Shown here piece by piece: positions 1 through 7,426 of a DNA stretch of 10,449 bases. The position numbers and the translations under genes were made by a program. The notes under the pieces are model-generated. The model did not search any database and had not been told where the DNA came from. It was given only the letters and a program-made list of their open reading frames with translations. How positions within the stretch are numbered: position 1 is the first letter of the stretch; the number at the start of each line of letters is the position of its first letter. This stretch comes from Phycisphaerae bacterium (GTDB taxonomy: Bacteria; Planctomycetota; Phycisphaerae; JAAYCJ01), in assembly GCA_012514125.1 (NCBI GenBank), contig JAAZAW010000053.1, forward strand, positions 1 through 10,449. The letters run 5' to 3'.

Positions 1-159
1 CCTGGCACCCAAAAAACCACGATTTTTCTCACCGCAAACACCCGGATTTTGTACAAAACGTACAATTACCTCCCACGCCAAAGGCAGGCTCACCCGCCAA
101 CCCTCACCAATTATCCTTCCCGCAATGCGCAGACAGACACTTCTACGATCATTTTCCAT
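1..159 (-). CDS. Possible partial hypothetical protein running off the left edge
   Basis: Reading leftwards from an ATG at 159-157, the frame stays open for all 53 codons to the window edge. The peptide begins MENDRRSVCL and contains GEGWRVSLPLAWEV near residues 18-31. I do not recognise it. A weak purine-rich GGAAGG lies about 13 bases upstream of the ATG, farther than usual for a ribosome site. The frame is also open upstream of the ATG, so the start is not certain. It would be divergent from purM, leaving about 69 bases that contain the purM promoter. An open run of 53 codons arises by chance often enough that this is only a candidate. The alternative is plain non-coding DNA upstream of purM. 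Confidence 0.3.
   Translation of the reverse strand, partial: MENDRRSVCLRIAGRIIGEGWRVSLPLAWEVIVRFVQNPGVCGEKNRGFLGAR
49..65. repeat. Small inverted repeat TTGTAC-N5-GTACAA
   Basis: Six-base arms at 49-54 and 60-65 are exact reverse complements around a 5-base spacer. The left arm also sits in a perfect 12-base palindrome, TTTTGTACAAAA, at 47-58. It could be a small operator dyad or chance in AT-rich sequence. It lies inside the possible partial gene at the left edge. No function can be assigned. Confidence 0.3.
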
Positions 160-167
160 GTTTTGAA

Positions 168-195
168 TTGAACCTTCCCCAACTAGTTTTATAAT
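168..195 (+). promoter_or_regulatory. Sigma-70-type promoter for purM
   Basis: A -35 element TTGAAC (168-173) and a perfect -10 TATAAT (190-195) are separated by 16 bases. Transcription would start near 202, giving a leader of about 27 bases before the purM ATG at 229. No PurR-type operator or purine riboswitch is visible in this short leader. Confidence 0.6.
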
Positions 196-228
196 GGATA
201 AAACTTTTACCTTTTACGGATTATAATT

Positions 229-1293
229 ATGGCAAAGACTTTATCGTACAAACAATCGGGCGTGAATATCGATATAGCCGACGACTGGACCGAAACCATC
301 AAAGGCATGGTCAAAAAAACCTATGGCCCCAGACTGCTCTCAGGGGTCGGCGGCTTCGCCGGCCTTTTCCGTCTCGATTACGATGAAAAACTCTTCAAAC
401 GCAATTATAAAAAACCCGTCCTGGTCGCATGCACCGACGGCGTGGGCACCAAAATCATCGTGGCCATGCAAGCCAATCGACTCGACACCGTCGGCGTCGA
501 CCTGGTCGCCATGAGCGTCAACGATATGATCGTCTGCGGGGCTGAACCCCTGTTTTTCCTCGACTACATGGCCGTCGGAAAACTTGCCCCGAAAAGCACC
601 GTGGAACTGCTCAAAGGAATCACCGAAGGCTGCCGACAGGCCGATTGCTCCCTCATCGGAGGTGAAACCGCCGAAATGCCCGATCTTTACGATGAAAAAG
701 AATTCGACCTCGCAGGATTCGCCGTCGGCGTCGTCGAACTCAAAAAAATTATCAACGGCTCACAAATCGAACCCGGCGATACCATCCTGGGTCTGGCCTC
801 CAGCGGCCTGCACAGCAACGGCTATAGCCTAGCACGCAAAATTATCTTCGAAAAACTCAAACACAAAGTCGATGACGAACTCCCGGGCTTCAATTGCACC
901 GTCGCCGACGAAATGCTCAGACCCACCCGCATCTACGTCAAATCGATCATGACCGTCCTGAACAAGTACAAGGTCAAACAACCCATCCGAGGCATGGCCC
1001 ACATCACCGGCGGCGGACTCGTCGGCAATATCCCGCGCGTTCTGCCCGCAAACTGCACCGCGGTCATCAACACCGACACGTGGCAAGCCCCAAAAATCTT
1101 TCAATACCTGGAAAAGAAAGGCCCCGTCAAACGTTCCGAAATGTTCCGGGTCTTCAACATGGGCATCGGCATGGTCCTGATCGTCCGTTCCGCATTCGCC
1201 AACCCCCTGATCAAGGAACTCGCCGACCTGGGCGAAACCATCTACAAAATCGGACGAATTAAACGCGGCAAACAGGAAGTCGAATTGCGCTAA
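229..1293 (+). CDS. purM: Phosphoribosylformylglycinamidine cyclo-ligase (AIR synthetase)
   Basis: PurM closes the imidazole ring: it converts formylglycinamidine ribonucleotide plus ATP to aminoimidazole ribonucleotide, a cytosolic step of de novo purine synthesis. The 354 residues match the usual length. Family motifs appear in order: YKQSGVNID (7-15), GGFAGLF (41-47), the ATP-contacting DGVGTK (70-75), GVDLVAMSVNDMIVCGAEP (89-107), GGETAEMPDLY (144-154), SSGLHSNGYSL (191-201), HITGGGLVGNIPRVLP (258-273) and FNMGIGM (309-315). The start is the first ATG, with only a weak CGGA 8 bases upstream. No other pur gene is in the window, so purM is probably transcribed alone from the promoter just upstream. 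It converges on the epimerase gene with 76 bases between and no clear terminator. Codons are strongly C-ending. Confidence 0.97.
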   Translation: MAKTLSYKQSGVNIDIADDWTETIKGMVKKTYGPRLLSGVGGFAGLFRLDYDEKLFKRNYKKPVLVACTDGVGTKIIVAMQANRLDTVGVDLVAMSVNDMIVCGAEPLFFLDYMAVGKLAPKSTVELLKGITEGCRQADCSLIGGETAEMPDLYDEKEFDLAGFAVGVVELKKIINGSQIEPGDTILGLASSGLHSNGYSLARKIIFEKLKHKVDDELPGFNCTVADEMLRPTRIYVKSIMTVLNKYKVKQPIRGMAHITGGGLVGNIPRVLPANCTAVINTDTWQAPKIFQYLEKKGPVKRSEMFRVFNMGIGMVLIVRSAFANPLIKELADLGETIYKIGRIKRGKQEVELR

Positions 1294-1369
1294 TCGTCGT
1301 AATGAATCCAAGAAGACGCCCGCTGCCGAGCTGCGCCCCTATTCGCAAAAAACGGCATGAACCTTCATC

Positions 1370-2341
1370 CTACGACCTCTTCTTCCGCAAATCCGCCACC
1401 ACATCATCGATAATCTTATCAAGCCGATGTTTAGGCTGATACCCGATGACCCGATGAACCTTTTCAAGCGAAGGCACCCGACGACGCATATCGTCGAAAT
1501 CCTTCCCATAGGCTTCATCATAGGAGATAAAGACCTTCCTGGACTTCGACCCCGTCCGTTCAATAATGAAATCCGCCAATCCTTCGATGGAAATTTCCTG
1601 ATTATTGCCGATATTGAAAAGCTGACCATACGCACGAGGTTCCCGCATCAACGCGATCAACGCATCGGTCACATCGTCCACATGCCCGAAACATCGACAT
1701 TGCTTGCCGTCGCCGTAAATCTCGATCGGCTCATCTTTAAGCGCCCGTTCAACGAATCGCGGAACCACCATCCCATACTGCCCCGTCTGACGCGGACCCA
1801 CCGTATTAAACAACCGCGCCATGACCACAGGCAACCCATACTGGCTGTAATACGCCTGCCCCAGAAACTCATCGATCGCCTTACTGCACGCATACGACCA
1901 TCGGCTAAATCGCGTCGCCCCGAAAACCGTATCGTCATCTTCGCAAAACGGCATCTTATCGCTCTTACCGTAAACCTCGCTCGTACTCGCGATAAACACG
2001 GGTTTACGAAACTTGTTGGCAATATCCAGCACCACTTCCGACCCGTGAATATTCGTCTCGATCGTATGCACGGGGCTTTGAACAATCAGCTTCACACCCA
2101 CCGCCGCCGCCAGATGATAAACCATATCCACCTGCGAAATCAGCAGGTGCATCACCTGCTCGTTGCGAACCGTATCCTGAACAAACTGAAATTTTTTGTT
2201 CGAAAGCAGCGTCGCGATATTTTCCATCTTGCCCGTGGACAAATCGTCGATCACCACGACCTCGTGGCCTTGTCCCAAAAGCTTTTCCGACAAATGCGAG
2301 CCGATAAATCCCGCGCCGCCCGTAATGAGAACTTTCATCAT
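1370..2341 (-). CDS. NAD-dependent sugar-nucleotide epimerase/dehydratase (extended SDR)
   Basis: This is an extended short-chain dehydrogenase/reductase of 323 residues. The Rossmann NAD-binding motif TGGAGFIGSH is at residues 7-16, the substrate-loop serine region STSEVYG at 119-125, and the catalytic YxxxK is Y150/K154 in SYACSKA. The C-terminal substrate domain carries RLFNTVGPRQTG (176-187), VVPRFVERAL (192-201) and EIYGDGKQCRCF (207-218). These blocks are shared by UDP-glucose 4-epimerases, UDP-glucuronate decarboxylases and related enzymes, so the substrate (a UDP- or dTDP-sugar for surface polysaccharide) is inferred at family level only. The start is the first of two tandem ATGs: AGGAG (2355-2351) lies 9 bases upstream. 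The gene is divergent from hemL and convergent with purM, with no sugar-metabolism neighbours. Confidence 0.94.
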   Translation of the reverse strand: MMKVLITGGAGFIGSHLSEKLLGQGHEVVVIDDLSTGKMENIATLLSNKKFQFVQDTVRNEQVMHLLISQVDMVYHLAAAVGVKLIVQSPVHTIETNIHGSEVVLDIANKFRKPVFIASTSEVYGKSDKMPFCEDDDTVFGATRFSRWSYACSKAIDEFLGQAYYSQYGLPVVMARLFNTVGPRQTGQYGMVVPRFVERALKDEPIEIYGDGKQCRCFGHVDDVTDALIALMREPRAYGQLFNIGNNQEISIEGLADFIIERTGSKSRKVFISYDEAYGKDFDDMRRRVPSLEKVHRVIGYQPKHRLDKIIDDVVADLRKKRS

Positions 2342-2369
2342 CGATCAATACTCCTGTAATTTTCCGGGT

Positions 2370-2398
2370 ATTATAACACCCGCTCCACCTCATTTCGA
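2370..2398 (-). promoter_or_regulatory. Putative promoter of the epimerase gene
   Basis: On the minus strand, a -35-like TCGAAA (2398-2393) is followed 17 bases later by a perfect -10 TATAAT (2375-2370). The predicted transcript starts near 2363, giving a leader of about 22 bases that contains the AGGAG ribosome site. The -10 is convincing; the -35 matches only 4 of 6. Confidence 0.45.
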
Positions 2399-2420
2399 CC
2401 AGTATATTCGATTTTATTCA

Positions 2421-2449
2421 TTGCGATTTGCTTCCCGGAATTTTATTGT
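2421..2449 (+). promoter_or_regulatory. Weak candidate promoter for hemL
   Basis: TTGCGA (2421-2426) and TATTGT (2444-2449) are 17 bases apart, each matching 4 of 6 consensus positions. An overlapping alternative is TATGGT (2450-2455) preceded by TGT. Either would give a 5' leader of roughly 65-70 bases. This is the best candidate in the 184-base divergent gap, but it is weak. Confidence 0.25.
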
Positions 2450-2525
2450 TATGGTCTGAACGATTACAAAAAAATCGACGTATTCGTTATCGTCCAACTT
2501 ACAACTTTTTATAAGGATCTTTGCC

Positions 2526-3806
2526 TTGATCACAACCAAAAGCGAACAAGCCTATTCAAACGCCCAACGCCTTATCCCCGGCGGCGTCAACTCTCCCGTC
2601 CGAAGCTTCAAATCCGTCGGCGGCGTCCCGCGATTCATCCTTCACGCCAAAGGTTCAAAAATCACCGACATCGACCATAACACCTATATCGACTACATCT
2701 CTTCCTGGGGACCCACCATCCTCGGCCATGCCGACGATCGCGTTCTCGACGCCATTAACCAAACCGCACGCAACGGCCTCACTTTCGGCGCCCCCACCGA
2801 ACAGGAAACCCACCTGGCGGAACGGGTCTGCAAAAACTTTCCCTCTATCGACCAACTCCGACTCGTCAATTCCGGTACCGAAGCCGTCGCCAGCGCCATC
2901 CGTCTCGCCCGAGGCTACACCCAAAAAACAAAAATCATCAAAGCCATAGGCGGCTACCACGGCCACGTCGATCAACTTCTCGTCCAGGCAGGCTCAGGCG
3001 TTGCGACCCTCGCCCTGCCCGACTCCGCCGGAGTCCCAAAGTCTCTCGCCGAACTCACCGTCCTCGTCCCCTATAACGACTTATCCGCCGTCGAAACCGC
3101 TTTCAAAAAATTCGGCTCCGACATCGCCGCCCTCCTGATCGAACCCATCGCGGGCAATATGGGTGTCATTCCACCCGTTCCAGGATATCTCGCAGGATTA
3201 CGAGCCCTATGCGATCATTACAATGCCCTCCTGATTTTCGACGAGGTCATCACCGGTTTCCGAGTCGCCCCCGGCGGCGCTCAGCAACTTTACAACGTCC
3301 GACCGGACCTGACCATCCTCGGAAAAATCGTCGGCGGAGGCCTGCCCCTTGCCGCTTACGGCGGCCCTCAAACCATCATGCGGCAACTCGCCCCCACCGG
3401 CCCGGTCTATCAGGCCGGCACACTCTCCGGAAATCCCGTTGCCGTTGCAGCAGGCATTGCGACGCTGGAACAGCTTGGAAAACCTGGTTTTTATGAAACA
3501 CTCGAATCCCGATCCGCCGCCCTCGCCGCCGGACTCTCGACCGCCGCCCGAGACGCCCATATTCCTCTGACCATCAACCGTGTCGGCTCGATGATGACCC
3601 CATTTTTTACTTCAGGGCCGGTCATCAATTATGACGATGTTCTGCATTCCAACAAAGATCGATACAACGCCTTTTTCCATCGCATGCTCAATCGGGGCAT
3701 CTATTTAGCTCCTTCAGCATTTGAAGCTCTTTTTGTTTCGTTCGCACATAGCGACGACGATATTCGTTATACCATCGATCAAGCAAGAATTTCATTTGAA
3801 GAATGA
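2526..3806 (+). CDS. hemL: Glutamate-1-semialdehyde 2,1-aminomutase
   Basis: HemL is a PLP enzyme that moves the amino group of glutamate-1-semialdehyde to give 5-aminolevulinate, the precursor of heme and other tetrapyrroles in the C5 pathway. The 426 residues are full length. The N-terminal AQRLIPGGVNSPVRSFKSVGG (13-33) is diagnostic. The PLP-site blocks are NSGTEAVASAIRLARG (115-130), FDEVITGFR (238-246) and ILGKIVGGGLP (264-274), where K267 should form the Schiff base. AGTLSGNPVA (297-306) follows. The start is TTG: AAGGA (2513-2517) lies 8 bases upstream, and the family N-terminus begins directly after it. The usual GCYHGH block reads GGYHGH (142-147), a mild variant. hemA and the other hem genes are not in the window. 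The last 200 bases are more AT-rich than the rest. Confidence 0.97.
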   Translation: MITTKSEQAYSNAQRLIPGGVNSPVRSFKSVGGVPRFILHAKGSKITDIDHNTYIDYISSWGPTILGHADDRVLDAINQTARNGLTFGAPTEQETHLAERVCKNFPSIDQLRLVNSGTEAVASAIRLARGYTQKTKIIKAIGGYHGHVDQLLVQAGSGVATLALPDSAGVPKSLAELTVLVPYNDLSAVETAFKKFGSDIAALLIEPIAGNMGVIPPVPGYLAGLRALCDHYNALLIFDEVITGFRVAPGGAQQLYNVRPDLTILGKIVGGGLPLAAYGGPQTIMRQLAPTGPVYQAGTLSGNPVAVAAGIATLEQLGKPGFYETLESRSAALAAGLSTAARDAHIPLTINRVGSMMTPFFTSGPVINYDDVLHSNKDRYNAFFHRMLNRGIYLAPSAFEALFVSFAHSDDDIRYTIDQARISFEE

Positions 3807-3899
3807 TCAACCGAGGTGTAAACTGACCTTTATTAAAGGGGACTAAACTCCCGATATTCAGACCGAAAGCCGAAATTTTTTAAACCTGGAGGTTCATCA

Positions 3900-4679
3900 A
3901 TGGACATGAATAAAATTAACTTAGGCTATGCCGAAGGCTGGGGCATCATTTACCAGGCACGAACCGTTTTCGCAATTCTTTTGCTTGTGGCACTTGTCAT
4001 CAACCTGGCGGTCTTTTTTGTCGCCAAATTTTCCGGCCTGACCCAATCCGGCGATAGGCCCATTATTGTTCAACCGTTCCTCTCCACCTTGGCGCCCTGT
4101 GCGTTGCACGAGGAACCGGCAAAAGCGACCTCAACCGCCACCGCCCCCACGACACAATCCGCCGCGCCCGCGGTTCCGGATACAGTCCGGACCGGTGAAG
4201 TTCCAGCCGATCTCGATCGGGCCGTCAAATGGTATTCCGTTTTCTCGAACATTATGGACCTTACAGCGATTATCGCCCTGGTTTCCATCATTTTTATGGT
4301 CTTTTGCGCTCTGTCGGGAATGATGATGATCATCGCCGGACACATGGCCGGTGCGGGATTTATCACCAGTGCCTTTTTCTGGTCCGTCGGCATCATCGCC
4401 TTACTCCTGCCCTGGAGCAATTTTCTTCCTCACGCCGCCTGCCTGCCCATCGGCATCCCTAACTTCGTTGATATTCAAGCCTCACTCCTGCAGACATGCT
4501 CGGATACCGCCTGCAAAACCCAGGACCTCGCGGGTGTCATCCAGTTATGGATCCGATTTGTCGTTTTCCCGATCATCGTCATTCTGATTGATCTGATGTA
4601 CATAAAACGATTCAATCAGGCAGCGGCACAGATCCGTTCGGCAACGCTGCCGCCCTCGGAAGCCCGATCCGGCATGTAA
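3900..4679 (+). CDS. Unrecognised four-helix membrane protein
   Basis: I do not recognise this 259-residue protein. Hydrophobic segments at about 22-43, 118-138, 151-171 and 213-232 suggest four transmembrane helices. Residues 72-96 form an Ala/Pro/Thr-rich linker typical of an extracytoplasmic spacer. The C-terminal tail (233-259, including YIKRFNQAAAQIR) is basic and should be cytoplasmic, which puts both large loops (44-117 and 172-212) outside. Those loops carry C67, C181, C200 and C205, so disulfides are possible; C136 lies in helix 2. The start is well supported: GGAGG (3888-3892) lies 7 bases before the ATG. The 93-base gap after hemL contains only weak promoter-like sequence, so co-transcription with hemL is possible. 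It converges on queE with a 6-base gap and no visible terminator. The function is unknown, and its position beside hemL is not enough to suggest one. Confidence 0.8.
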   Translation: MDMNKINLGYAEGWGIIYQARTVFAILLLVALVINLAVFFVAKFSGLTQSGDRPIIVQPFLSTLAPCALHEEPAKATSTATAPTTQSAAPAVPDTVRTGEVPADLDRAVKWYSVFSNIMDLTAIIALVSIIFMVFCALSGMMMIIAGHMAGAGFITSAFFWSVGIIALLLPWSNFLPHAACLPIGIPNFVDIQASLLQTCSDTACKTQDLAGVIQLWIRFVVFPIIVILIDLMYIKRFNQAAAQIRSATLPPSEARSGM

Positions 4680-4685
4680 CGGGTT

Positions 4686-5345
4686 TTACTTGATCTGAAG
4701 TTCCAGATGCAGACGAGGCGAAAACCGCAGATCATATTTTTGTGCCAGACGGGCGATTTTTCCGGCATGGCGGCGATAATGTGAAAAAGCTGAAGACTGA
4801 GGCATGAGCATCACGTTTCGCCGATCGAACAGATCGTGTTCGTCCAGAAGTTCCAGTGCTTCACGAACGTGGGACTCATTGGCGACGACAAATTTCACCT
4901 GATACTCCCGATGATCGGCAATCAGCTTTCGCAAGACAGCGGGCCGATATGTCTTTACGTCGGGTAAAGTTGAAGGAAGTTTGGGACTCAGACTCAGCAG
5001 ATCGCACTGAACTTTTCGATAAATCACCCCGGACGTTTCAATGGTTACATGATAACCGGCGTTGGAAAGCGACTTCGTTAACCTGCCGACGGCGGAATGG
5101 ATCATCGGTTCGCCCCCCGTAACGACGACGTACCGGGCAGGTAACAATGCTGTTTTTTCCAGAATTTGATCGATGGAGAACCTCGAAGCCTTGGACAGAT
5201 CCCAGGCGTATTGCGTATCACACCACGGGCAGCGCAGGGGACAACCCGCCAGGCGAATAAAAACCGAAGGAACACCGATGAGTTTGCCTTCGCCCTGAAT
5301 GGAATGAAATATTTCCGCTATCGGCAAGGTTGCTATTTTTCCCAC
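4686..5345 (-). CDS. queE: 7-carboxy-7-deazaguanine synthase (radical SAM)
   Basis: QueE converts 6-carboxy-tetrahydropterin to 7-carboxy-7-deazaguanine, a step toward the queuosine of tRNA and other 7-deazaguanines. The 219-residue protein carries EIFHSIQGEG (11-20), the radical-SAM cluster motif C35-x3-C39-x2-C42 in GCPLRCPWCDT, the SAM-binding GGEP (77-80) and the family SLSPK (118-122). The length is normal for QueE. The start is GTG at 5345, inside the end of rsgA: the two frames overlap by 13 bases, which suggests translational coupling. AGGAGG lies about 13 bases before the GTG. A 12-base inverted repeat, GAGGA-GT-TCCTC, covers part of that region and might occlude it. An in-frame TTG at codon 7 is an alternative start. 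queC, queD and queF are not in the window. Confidence 0.95.
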   Translation of the reverse strand: MGKIATLPIAEIFHSIQGEGKLIGVPSVFIRLAGCPLRCPWCDTQYAWDLSKASRFSIDQILEKTALLPARYVVVTGGEPMIHSAVGRLTKSLSNAGYHVTIETSGVIYRKVQCDLLSLSPKLPSTLPDVKTYRPAVLRKLIADHREYQVKFVVANESHVREALELLDEHDLFDRRNVMLMPQSSAFSHYRRHAGKIARLAQKYDLRFSPRLHLELQIK

Positions 5346-6514
5346 GATTCGAGGAACTCCTCCTGATCGTTATAGAGTTTGACATAGCTGTCGTATCGCC
5401 AGGGAACAATTGCGCCTTCTTCGACCGCGGCTTTGACGGCGCAATCAGGCTCTTGAAGGTGAACGCAATCGGGATAACGACATTTGGAGAGAAACGGTCG
5501 GAAATCGACAAAATAATAATCCAGATCGGCGCGGTTCATCTTGAACATGGCAAATTGACGAATACCGGGGGTATCGACGATATATCCGCCTGAATCGAGC
5601 TTTAATAATTGAACCATTGTGGTGGTGTGGACGCCTCGTCCCGTGGTTTTGTTGACCGGACGAGTCATGAGCGTCAAGCCCGGTTGAATCGCGTTGATGA
5701 GTGAACTTTTCCCCACACCGCTGACACCGGCCAGGGTCGATTTTCGATTTTTGAGCACGTCACGAAGCGGATCAATTCCCTGGTTGGTGATGGAACTGGT
5801 TCGGATGACCGTATAACCGAGAGAAGTATATACTCGTTCGTATTCATCGAGAGGTTCGTCGTTTGGCAGATCGATTTTGTTGAAAACAATGATGGGTTCA
5901 AGATCGCCGGCAAGACAGGCGATAATGTAACGATCCACAAAATGAATTCGCAATTCGGGCATGGCGACGGAAGCGACAATCAGGACCTGATCGATGTTCG
6001 TGACCATCAGATGTTCCTTGTGCTGATATCGGCGATAAAGCATTCCGTGCCGTGGTCCGATTTGCTCGATCACACCTTCATCCGGTTCAATCGGCGTGAA
6101 ATGAACCTGATCGCCGACCGCGACAGGATTATGCTGGTCCAGAACCAATGACTTGAGGACCTGGCGAAGAACGCAATTGCGAATTTTCTCGCCGTCGTCC
6201 ACCTTCACATATCGGCCATGGACGGCAAGAACGGTTCCGTTTTGCCAGCAGCTTGGTTGCGAGGCGGACTCCGCCGACAGTTGTTCCAGATCAAGTAACA
6301 TGCCTGCCCGGCGGATATCGACGGTTTTTTTCTTCGAAACCTGCCCCTTGCCCATCAGGGTTTCCTGAGTCGCGGCGTCTTCGATATGCTCCTGCGATTC
6401 CTCGCCATGTTTGAGCTGGCGGGTCCAGTGCGCCGCGCTCTTTCGGGCGGGGTTTTGCAGGTTCCGCCGAAAATCCACGCGTATTTTATTTTTCTTCGAA
6501 TTCTTCTTGGACAT
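5333..6514 (-). CDS. rsgA: Small ribosomal subunit biogenesis GTPase RsgA
   Basis: RsgA is a circularly permuted GTPase that checks late 30S subunit maturation, in the cytosol on the ribosome. The 393 residues show an N-terminal OB fold (from about GTVLAVHGRYVKV, 93-105). The GTPase motifs follow in permuted order: G4 FNKIDL (211-216), G1 GVSGVGKSSL (263-272) and G3 DTPG (314-317). The C-terminal zinc finger is C345-x4-C350-x-H352-x5-C358. All key residues are present. The region before the OB fold is about 90 residues, longer than in typical RsgA, and its first 35 residues are rich in Lys and Arg. The ATG has no Shine-Dalgarno sequence. A TATAAT lies only 5 bases upstream, but no -35 accompanies it. 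The gene follows yggS by 50 bases (to 6565) and overlaps queE, so a three-gene operon is likely. Confidence 0.96.
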   Translation of the reverse strand: MSKKNSKKNKIRVDFRRNLQNPARKSAAHWTRQLKHGEESQEHIEDAATQETLMGKGQVSKKKTVDIRRAGMLLDLEQLSAESASQPSCWQNGTVLAVHGRYVKVDDGEKIRNCVLRQVLKSLVLDQHNPVAVGDQVHFTPIEPDEGVIEQIGPRHGMLYRRYQHKEHLMVTNIDQVLIVASVAMPELRIHFVDRYIIACLAGDLEPIIVFNKIDLPNDEPLDEYERVYTSLGYTVIRTSSITNQGIDPLRDVLKNRKSTLAGVSGVGKSSLINAIQPGLTLMTRPVNKTTGRGVHTTTMVQLLKLDSGGYIVDTPGIRQFAMFKMNRADLDYYFVDFRPFLSKCRYPDCVHLQEPDCAVKAAVEEGAIVPWRYDSYVKLYNDQEEFLESWEK

Positions 6515-6564
6515 ACATAATTATAGGCAAAAAGGTAACGCCGGCCACCGCGTCTGCCCCAACA

Positions 6565-7347
6565 TCACGCGGGTAGCGTTTCGATCCCTTCAAAAAGCGC
6601 TGTGCCGACTCGCACAAGGGTCGCACCGCATTCCACCGCGATCTCGAAATCCTGGCTCATTCCCATCGATAGATGTTCAAACTCCTTGCCGAGTCGGTAG
6701 TCCAGTTTGGTCTCCAAAAATAACTCGTAAAGCCGTTCAAAACACGGGCGAGTTTTTTCAGGATCATCGACCAGGGGCGCCATAGTCATCAGCCCGCAGA
6801 TACGAATGTTCGGCACGGAGGTAAGCTGCTCTATCAGATGCCCTACCGCTGCGACGGGCAGACCGAATTTCTGCTCTTCTCCGGAACAATTGACCTCGAT
6901 AAGGACGTCCTGAACCTTGTTGATTTTTCGGCTAAAGTTACTGATTTCTTCTGCCAACCGAAGCGTATCGACGGAATGGATCAACTCGACGACCGGCAGC
7001 AAAGGTTTGACCTTGTTACGCTGCAGATGCCCGATCATGTGCCATCTCGGCTGTATCACCGGCTGATCCTGCTGCGCCCCGGCGTGTCGGGTTAAATGTT
7101 CACCGAGCATTCCCGCGCGATGGATCAGTTGCTGAACCCGGCTCTCGGCAATATCCACCTGCCCCAGTTCAAGCAAGGCAAGAATATGCTCAAGATCAAC
7201 TGTTTTGGTAACGGCCAGCAATTTTATACGCTCAGGATCACGCCCCACTCGGGCGGCGGCTTGGGCGATGCGGTCCTTGATTTTTTTCAAATTGTCGTTT
7301 AATCGTTGTTTTAGTGTCAAAGCGCGTGACTTCGTCGAATCATCCAT
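6565..7347 (-). CDS. yggS: YggS/PROSC-family PLP homeostasis protein
   Basis: This single-domain, alanine-racemase-fold PLP-binding protein buffers pyridoxal phosphate in the cytosol; the family has no established catalytic reaction. With the start at 7347 it has 260 residues. The PLP lysine is K48 in LLAVTKT. HMIGHLQRNK (103-112) and SMGMSQDFEIAVECG (227-241) followed by LVRVGTALF are family hallmarks. I chose this ATG because GGGAG (7361-7357) lies 9 bases upstream. An in-frame ATG 33 bases earlier (7380) would add 11 residues but has its only SD-like AGAGGT about 18 bases away. The stretch between the lysine region and the HMIGHLQ block is some 15-20 residues longer than in the short forms I know. 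The gene heads the run yggS-rsgA-queE. hemL and YggS both depend on PLP, but they lie in different transcription units. Confidence 0.93.
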   Translation of the reverse strand: MDDSTKSRALTLKQRLNDNLKKIKDRIAQAAARVGRDPERIKLLAVTKTVDLEHILALLELGQVDIAESRVQQLIHRAGMLGEHLTRHAGAQQDQPVIQPRWHMIGHLQRNKVKPLLPVVELIHSVDTLRLAEEISNFSRKINKVQDVLIEVNCSGEEQKFGLPVAAVGHLIEQLTSVPNIRICGLMTMAPLVDDPEKTRPCFERLYELFLETKLDYRLGKEFEHLSMGMSQDFEIAVECGATLVRVGTALFEGIETLPA

Positions 7348-7426
7348 CCAGATATTCTCCCAAATAGTTTTCACTTTCATTGTTTGCTTATCAGTGATAC
7401 CTCTTTCGGTTGAGAGCTGATTGTTT

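Noticed and set aside
829..1311. Long open frame antisense to purM (and similar long frames opposite the epimerase, hemL and rsgA)
   Set aside because: They are codon-pattern shadows of well-identified genes, with no ribosome sites and low-complexity or meaningless peptides.
3828..3855. Small hairpins CCTTT-ATT-AAAGG and GGGA-N6-TCCC after hemL
   Set aside because: Stems of 4-5 bases without a following T run are too weak for an intrinsic terminator.
4600..4800. Replication origin at the skew change
   Set aside because: I found no TTATCCACA-type DnaA boxes anywhere in the window (only scattered partial TTATCC) and no dnaA or dnaN. The convergent junction leaves just 6 bases of gap. The skew step is reported but an origin is not called.
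6520..6525. TATAAT on the minus strand directly before rsgA
   Set aside because: It lies 5 bases before the ATG and no -35 is found at 16-18 bases. It would need a leaderless transcript, and the operon position behind yggS explains expression more simply.
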